Below, piece after piece: positions 14,805 through 19,461 of a stretch of 19,461 bases of DNA. The position numbers were made by a program, and so were the translations under genes. The notes beneath the pieces were generated by a model, which saw only the letters and a program-made list of their open reading frames with translations, ran no database searches and had not been told where the DNA came from. Every line of letters begins with the position of its first letter. Within the stretch, counting starts at the first letter, position 1. Source of the DNA: Anaerolineae bacterium (lineage in GTDB: Bacteria; Chloroflexota; Anaerolineae; B4-G1; SLSP01); assembly GCA_016927095.1 (NCBI GenBank), contig JAFGNI010000307.1, positions 1-19,461 of the forward strand, read 5' to 3'.

Positions 14805-17800
14805 CTATGGTGCTGTAGTCTCCTGACCACACCATAGGTGCTCGTATGCAACCACGATGGCGCGATGGGACGGGACATTCCCCAGGAAGGAGCGCCGGAG
14901 GTCCGCGTCCTCGATTGCAGCGGCCCATCTCTGCAACTGGCGATGCGCTTGCCCTAGTAGGTCGCCTGCAGTAGGGTCGCCGACCCTCTCTAGGACCTCA
15001 TAGCATATCAGATAGACACGCATTGGGTCTCCAGTGGCGTGCAGGTCCGGATCGTCCTCCATGTAGCGCAGGATCTTCTGCACATAGTCTGCAGCCTCGT
15101 CGGTTGCTCCGTTAGCCAACGCCACTCGCGCCAGTCCAGTCCAAGCGCCGACGAGCCGCTGCGGCCACCCGAGGCGGAGACACCGCGCTTCCGCCTCGCT
15201 GTAGGCTCGGCGGGCATCGCGCCAGTCGCCCTGGGTTGCGCATACCTCGCCGAGCGTCGTCAAAGCGGCAACCCCTGCTTCCCAGGCGTTGGCCTGATCT
15301 GCCAGCGCTAGCGCCGATTGACCGTAGGCGCGACCGGCACGATCGTCGCCCAGCCGGTGCGCGACACGTGCTCGCATAACGCTGACCGCACTCTGACCAA
15401 CTGGGTCTGCGACCTGCCGGAAGCAGGTGAAAGCCTGTTGGAGGTGCTTGTCGCTTTCGACATACTGGCCGAGTGCGTACAATGCCATCCCCACGTCTGC
15501 TAGGGCCCACCCCTCTTCTCGACGCAGACCTGTGAGCCGGCAAAGACGCAGCGCCTCCTCGGCGTAGGTCATGCTAAGGATGGGGAGGTGGCTGTCCAAC
15601 GCCATCGAGGCCAGTGCTCCGAGGACGCTCCCTTCCCCGGCACGGTTGCCCATCTCCTGATGTATGCGGTGCGCCTGCTGTAGGAAGTGCATCGCGGTCT
15701 CCGCAGAGTACACGCTGTTCGCCAACCCGAGGGCGCGAAGAACCTGGGCCTCCAGCCGCCGGTTGCCGACCTGTCGGGCGAGGCGGCGCGATGCTTCCCA
15801 ATGCCGCACCGCGCTTGCTTCATCGCCACTCCTCGCCATAGCGCGACCCCACGCAAGTTGAGCTCTGGCCTCCAGATCACAATCCCCGATCTGCCGCGCT
15901 ATATGCACGGCCGTCTCTATGGCTTCATCGTCGAACGGTTGAATAGCAGTGTGCTCGTAGTAGGTAGCTTTGAGCAATGCAACCTCTGCCCGCCTCCGCC
16001 GGCCTTCCGCGTCGACTGAGGCCGGCGCCTCGGCGACCGCCCGCAGCCGCTCAAGGTCAGCCCACTGGGCGTCTCGATCCCCCACCGTGTCATAGATAGC
16101 GACGCGACGACTTAGCAGATCATAGACGGCGAGGTGATCGCTATCGGCTGTCAGGGCCAGTGCGCGGTCGAGGTAGCGGAGCCCCTCGTCGTTGGCGTAC
16201 TGCACCGCTGCGCGTTCGCCGGCCCGCCGGAAGTAGTGAACGGCGCGCGATGCCTCGCCGGCCATCTGCCAGTGGCCGGCCAGACGTCCCAGGTGTTCGT
16301 CGATCCGATCAGCAAGCAGGCGCTCCAGGGCCTCAGCCACCCGTCGATGGAGCGTGCGCCGAATGCGATGAAGCAGGGCCTCGTAGGTAGCATCTCGCGT
16401 GAGTTGATGCCTGAACCCATACGCGCCATCCAAGCCCTGAGACCGATCTAGGATCAACTGCTCCCGTTGGAGGATCATCAGAGCCTGGTCCAACACGTCG
16501 CGATTGGCGATCTCAGCAAGCAGGCGGTATGAGAATATCCGCCCGATGACCGAGGCCAACTGGAGGACGTGCCGAGCCTCCGGCGGTAGCCGGTCAATGC
16601 GTCCCCGGAGCACGCCATAGAGCGTCTCCGGGATGCCGGACACCGCGGCCTCCGACTTGGCCTGCCACTGACAAGCATCAGCGTCGCAGACAATGGCCTC
16701 TGTCTGGATCAGTGAGCGGAGTAGCTCCTCCACGTAGTAGGGGTTGCCCTCCCCCCGGCTGAGAATCCTGTCCTTCAACGCATGAAGCAATCCCTCGACC
16801 GTCTGTCGTCCATCAGGTCCGGGGATAGAGAGCAGCAGGTTCCGCAACAGCAGACCACTTTCTGCTTCAGACAATGGTTGCAACTCCAGACTGGTATGGC
16901 GGTCCTCGTGGAGGTCCCGAGCCGTCTCGCGAAGCCGCCAACAGCCATGTGCGCGTTCAGGACGAAAGATACAGAGCAGTAGCAAAGGCACGTGTTCCAT
17001 AAGCTTGAACAGGCGCTCCAGCAGCCGCAGCGAGAGCGAGTCCGACCAATGCAGATCCTCGCAGACGAGAATCACTGGTTCCTGACCGGCCGCTGCCTCG
17101 AATAGGCGCTCCACTGCCGAGAAGACAGCATCCTGTAGGACCCGAGGCTCCATCTGGGCGATCATGGCTTGCTCCGCAGCGCTCTGCGGTGCACCCAGAA
17201 GATAAGCCAGGAAGGGATAGCCGATCGGGAGGTCGTCCCCATCGCTATATTGAGACGATCCTGTCAGCGCCGTCAGATGTCCGCGGAGTTCCTGCCCTAA
17301 GAGATGATGCGGTGTGTCGGCACGCGTGCCGAGTACGCTGTGCAGTGCCGAGACCCAGAAGGCGTAGGCCGTGGTCTCGCTATGGGAGAGGCAACGCCCC
17401 TCGATCCACTGCAAACCAGGACCGGCGCCGGTACGAAGCTCAGAGACAAGACGCGACTTCCCGATACCGGCCTCGCCAACCAGAGTGACGATGCCGCCAT
17501 CTCCTGCTCCCAGCCGCTCAATCACGCCGCGAAGGACGTCTATCTCGCTGTTGCGACCGACGAGCGGAGACTGCATACCGGGAATGCCTCGTCCCTTCGC
17601 CGCGGATCCTTTGTGCGAGATCGGCTCGTAATCCAACCTGTCCGGCACGGTGTCGAGGTCATCGCTCCAGTCAAAGAGCGGCGCAACCAGGCGATAGGTA
17701 GATGCGCCAACACGCACGGCACCTGGTGGCACAGCTTCGAGGGCGTGACGCGCAGACGAGACAACGTCACCGATAACCGTCCCAGTGTCCTGAGATAGTC

Positions 17801-19103
17801 CAGGATCTGAGCGCGTCACAATGGCTTCGCCGGTGTGCACGAAAGCGCGCAGATCCAGGGCCACGAGACCATCCCGCCCATCCGGCACGTCCAGTGCCAA
17901 CTGCCCGAGCTTGGACTCAAACGCGGGCGACATACCGAGGGCTGCCAGTACGGCGAGTTCCGGGTCGTCCTCGTGGGCCGTCGAAGCACCAAAGAGGGCC
18001 ATCATCGTGCTGTCGTCGTAGCGCTCGATCTCACCACCGTAACGATAGACCTCTGCGCCCACTACCCGTAACAGCTGCGCCAGGATGGTTGCCCACGTCT
18101 CCACGTCAACTCGCGCAGCCAACTGCTCCGCACCACATATCTCAGCCTGGATGACTGTAACCATACGCCGTTCAGACGCCACGACGTCTGATGCTGCTTC
18201 CCCAAGACGACCCACCGGCTGTAGTGAATCGCCAGAAGATTCCGGCGTGGCCATCGGCGGCGCCATCGATGTGTCTGTCGGTAGTACGGTAGGCGGTGCC
18301 GACACTGCGGGAGGTGTCCAGTCGCCTGCACGGAGCTGCTCGTAGAGCGCCAGCGTCGCCGCCTCCGGCTCCACGCCCAGCTCATCGGCCAACACCCGGC
18401 GACACACTTCGTACTGGGCCAAGGCCGCGTTGCGGTGGCCGCTCAGGCTCAGGGCCCGCATCCACTGCCGGTGCGCGCTCTCGCGCCACGGCTCCAGCGC
18501 CACTTGCCGGCGGGCGCCCGCAATGACTGCCTCGTAGTTGGTGTGGACCTCGTGATAGTCGGTCAGACTGGAGAGCGCCTCCAGCACCTCCCAGTGCAGC
18601 CGTTCTCTCTCGACTACTACCCATTCCTCAAAGGCGGCGCTGTCCAAGGAGAAACCGGCGAGGAACTCCCCGCGATAGAGGTCGTCGACCATCCGGAGCT
18701 GTTCGGCGCAGGTGTCGCAGATCTCCAGTTGGGCGTGATCGTGCGATTTGACTACCTCAAGCGCGTCGCGCAGTCGCCATACATCTATGCTACACCCAAT
18801 GTCGCACGGCATCTCTATCGTGTTACGTGTGATCTCGAGGAAGGAGGATGGTACCTCGCGGTCGCGGATGGCGTCGCGGAGCCGGCTCAAGGTCACACGC
18901 AGGTTACGGCGTGCATCTACCTCGGGCGCCTCAGGCCATAGCAGCCCCGCCAGTACCTCCCGCCGGTGTGCGATGCCCGGGTGCATCGCAAGATACGCCA
19001 GCAGCGCGCGTGCCGTATCGGCGCGAAAGTCCGTGATAGCCTCGCCGTCGAGCGTCACCCGGAAAGGGCCAAGGAATGAAAGGACAAGCCGGACCGTGGT
19101 CAT
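14805..19103 (-). CDS. Large AfsR/SARP-like regulator: BTAD, cyclase-like domain, AAA ATPase, TPR repeats
   Basis: 1432-residue multidomain signalling regulator. Order: winged-helix DNA-binding domain with LGPFRVTLDGE start (about 8-85); bacterial transcriptional activator domain (about 90-260); Pro-rich linker; class III adenylate/guanylate cyclase-like domain (about 312-485); AAA/STAND-type ATPase with Walker A GEAGIGKS (543-550) and Walker B VILVCED (677-683); then helical tetratricopeptide-like repeats to the end (about 930-1410). In such proteins ligand or partner binding to the repeats with ATP turnover is thought to expose the DNA-binding end; targets here are unknown. The cyclase-like domain looks inactive: the first metal Asp is E321, the second is S365, and the VNxAAR motif reads VSSAR. 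The ATG at 19103 is chosen from family N-termini; TTG 19136 and ATG 19127 are in frame upstream. Confidence 0.9.
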   Translation of the reverse strand: MTTVRLVLSFLGPFRVTLDGEAITDFRADTARALLAYLAMHPGIAHRREVLAGLLWPEAPEVDARRNLRVTLSRLRDAIRDREVPSSFLEITRNTIEMPCDIGCSIDVWRLRDALEVVKSHDHAQLEICDTCAEQLRMVDDLYRGEFLAGFSLDSAAFEEWVVVERERLHWEVLEALSSLTDYHEVHTNYEAVIAGARRQVALEPWRESAHRQWMRALSLSGHRNAALAQYEVCRRVLADELGVEPEAATLALYEQLRAGDWTPPAVSAPPTVLPTDTSMAPPMATPESSGDSLQPVGRLGEAASDVVASERRMVTVIQAEICGAEQLAARVDVETWATILAQLLRVVGAEVYRYGGEIERYDDSTMMALFGASTAHEDDPELAVLAALGMSPAFESKLGQLALDVPDGRDGLVALDLRAFVHTGEAIVTRSDPGLSQDTGTVIGDVVSSARHALEAVPPGAVRVGASTYRLVAPLFDWSDDLDTVPDRLDYEPISHKGSAAKGRGIPGMQSPLVGRNSEIDVLRGVIERLGAGDGGIVTLVGEAGIGKSRLVSELRTGAGPGLQWIEGRCLSHSETTAYAFWVSALHSVLGTRADTPHHLLGQELRGHLTALTGSSQYSDGDDLPIGYPFLAYLLGAPQSAAEQAMIAQMEPRVLQDAVFSAVERLFEAAAGQEPVILVCEDLHWSDSLSLRLLERLFKLMEHVPLLLLCIFRPERAHGCWRLRETARDLHEDRHTSLELQPLSEAESGLLLRNLLLSIPGPDGRQTVEGLLHALKDRILSRGEGNPYYVEELLRSLIQTEAIVCDADACQWQAKSEAAVSGIPETLYGVLRGRIDRLPPEARHVLQLASVIGRIFSYRLLAEIANRDVLDQALMILQREQLILDRSQGLDGAYGFRHQLTRDATYEALLHRIRRTLHRRVAEALERLLADRIDEHLGRLAGHWQMAGEASRAVHYFRRAGERAAVQYANDEGLRYLDRALALTADSDHLAVYDLLSRRVAIYDTVGDRDAQWADLERLRAVAEAPASVDAEGRRRRAEVALLKATYYEHTAIQPFDDEAIETAVHIARQIGDCDLEARAQLAWGRAMARSGDEASAVRHWEASRRLARQVGNRRLEAQVLRALGLANSVYSAETAMHFLQQAHRIHQEMGNRAGEGSVLGALASMALDSHLPILSMTYAEEALRLCRLTGLRREEGWALADVGMALYALGQYVESDKHLQQAFTCFRQVADPVGQSAVSVMRARVAHRLGDDRAGRAYGQSALALADQANAWEAGVAALTTLGEVCATQGDWRDARRAYSEAEARCLRLGWPQRLVGAWTGLARVALANGATDEAADYVQKILRYMEDDPDLHATGDPMRVYLICYEVLERVGDPTAGDLLGQAHRQLQRWAAAIEDADLRRSFLGNVPSHRAIVVAYEHLWCGQETTAP

Positions 19104-19167
19104 TGGGAGGTCCCCAATCACAAGCATTGGTGCCAAGATACCAGAACGACCCTAGATGTGCTTCCCG

Positions 19168-19196
19168 ACTATACCGTCCGGGTCCGCTCCCAGCAA
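19168..19196 (-). promoter_or_regulatory. Candidate promoter for the large regulator gene
   Basis: On the minus strand, TTGCTG (19196-19191) is followed after 17 bp by TATAGT (19173-19168, 5 of 6 matches). Transcription would begin near 19161, about 58 nt before the ATG at 19103. The -35 match is weak. Confidence 0.4.
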
Positions 19197-19319
19197 CAAC
19201 AGATTTACTGGATTATGCAGAGCGGATCGTTCGGCATGCGTCGGCCGCAACGCGTCGTCAGGTGATACGCTACCGGCGCCTCAGGAGCCTCTCTGGTCCC
19301 GCTGCACGGACACAAACCA

Positions 19320-19359
19320 GCCCCGCGACGCGATCGATGTGTCGATCGCGTCGCGGGGC
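19320..19359 (-). terminator. Perfect 18-bp hairpin, probable terminator of an off-window minus-strand gene
   Basis: GCCCCGCGACGCGATCGA (19320-19337) pairs exactly with TCGATCGCGTCGCGGGGC (19342-19359) around a TGTG loop. On the minus strand the stem is followed by TGGTTTGTGT, a modest T-rich tail; on the plus strand there is none. This suggests it ends a gene lying to the right of the window and insulates the regulator promoter. Confidence 0.6.
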
Positions 19360-19461
19360 CAAGCTCAAGGTCTGTGCTGCGAACCGCGTATCCGCTGGCC
19401 TGACGTAGAGACTCAGGTCAGTGACGGACAGCCCTCTACTGGGTCAGACCGGAGCCGAAGA
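19360..19461. other. Right-edge sequence without an assignable gene
   Basis: No recognisable protein or RNA. All three minus-strand frames reach a stop within about 50 nt of the edge, so the 3' end of a minus-strand gene could lie here, but the remaining codons are too few to identify it. The stretch 19197-19319 likewise holds nothing I can name. Confidence 0.3.

Noticed and set aside
18435..18941. 168-codon plus-strand frame opposite the start of the large regulator
   Set aside because: It lies opposite the BTAD-domain coding sequence and shows no motif of its own.
1..19461. Mobile element, CRISPR array, phage or tRNA genes
   Set aside because: No transposase or integrase motif, no regularly spaced direct repeats of CRISPR type, and no cloverleaf or TTCRANY-like signal was seen on either strand.

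Overview
The window is 19.5 kb of GC-rich bacterial chromosome and looks like ordinary metabolic and transport territory, not a phage, plasmid or island. I see no rRNA, tRNA, CRISPR array, transposase or integrase. The best guess for the host is Chloroflexota (Anaerolineae-like or a relative). This rests on the mix of genes: a giant BTAD/cyclase-like/ATPase/TPR regulator, a FxLYD-type lipoprotein, a glycosylasparaginase-like Ntn hydrolase, a URO-D-like protein, and degenerate 7-nt tandem repeats after stop codons. It is an inference from gene style only.

Layout, left to right. (1) 24-1632: a SagB-type nitroreductase, possibly cut by the left edge, and endonuclease V. (2) 1816-3716: a PfkB-type 2-keto-3-deoxygluconate kinase and a KDPG/KHG aldolase, the lower half of a hexuronate / Entner-Doudoroff route, closed by a clear intrinsic terminator at 3771-3818. 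(3) 3864-6942: a near-consensus promoter followed by a complete polar amino acid ABC importer (lipoprotein receptor, permease, ATPase). A perfect 13-bp hairpin separates receptor from permease, the permease carries an extra C-terminal RDD membrane domain, and the unit ends in a strong terminator. (4) 7117-9210: a secreted or membrane-anchored alpha/beta hydrolase with four C-terminal membrane segments. (5) 9285-10316: a URO-D/MtaA-superfamily protein that is not HemE. (6) 10445-14573: a tight three-gene set of lipoprotein, glycosylasparaginase-like Ntn hydrolase and ClC chloride channel/transporter with CBS and TrkA-C-like regulatory domains. (7) 14805-19103, minus strand and convergent with the ClC gene: a 1432-residue AfsR/SARP-like regulator. 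(8) 19104-19461: its promoter region, an 18-bp perfect hairpin that probably ends a minus-strand gene beyond the right edge, and nothing else I can name.

The genes make a coherent picture of uptake and catabolism: sugar-acid breakdown through KDG and KDPG, amino acid import, and asparagine-conjugate hydrolysis. The most unusual points are the permease-RDD fusion, a ClC protein with valine at both glutamate positions that matter for gating and proton coupling, a cyclase-like domain inside the large regulator that has lost its metal-binding residues, and three separate period-7 repeat arrays each placed right after a stop codon. I found no convincing new defence system or mobile element.
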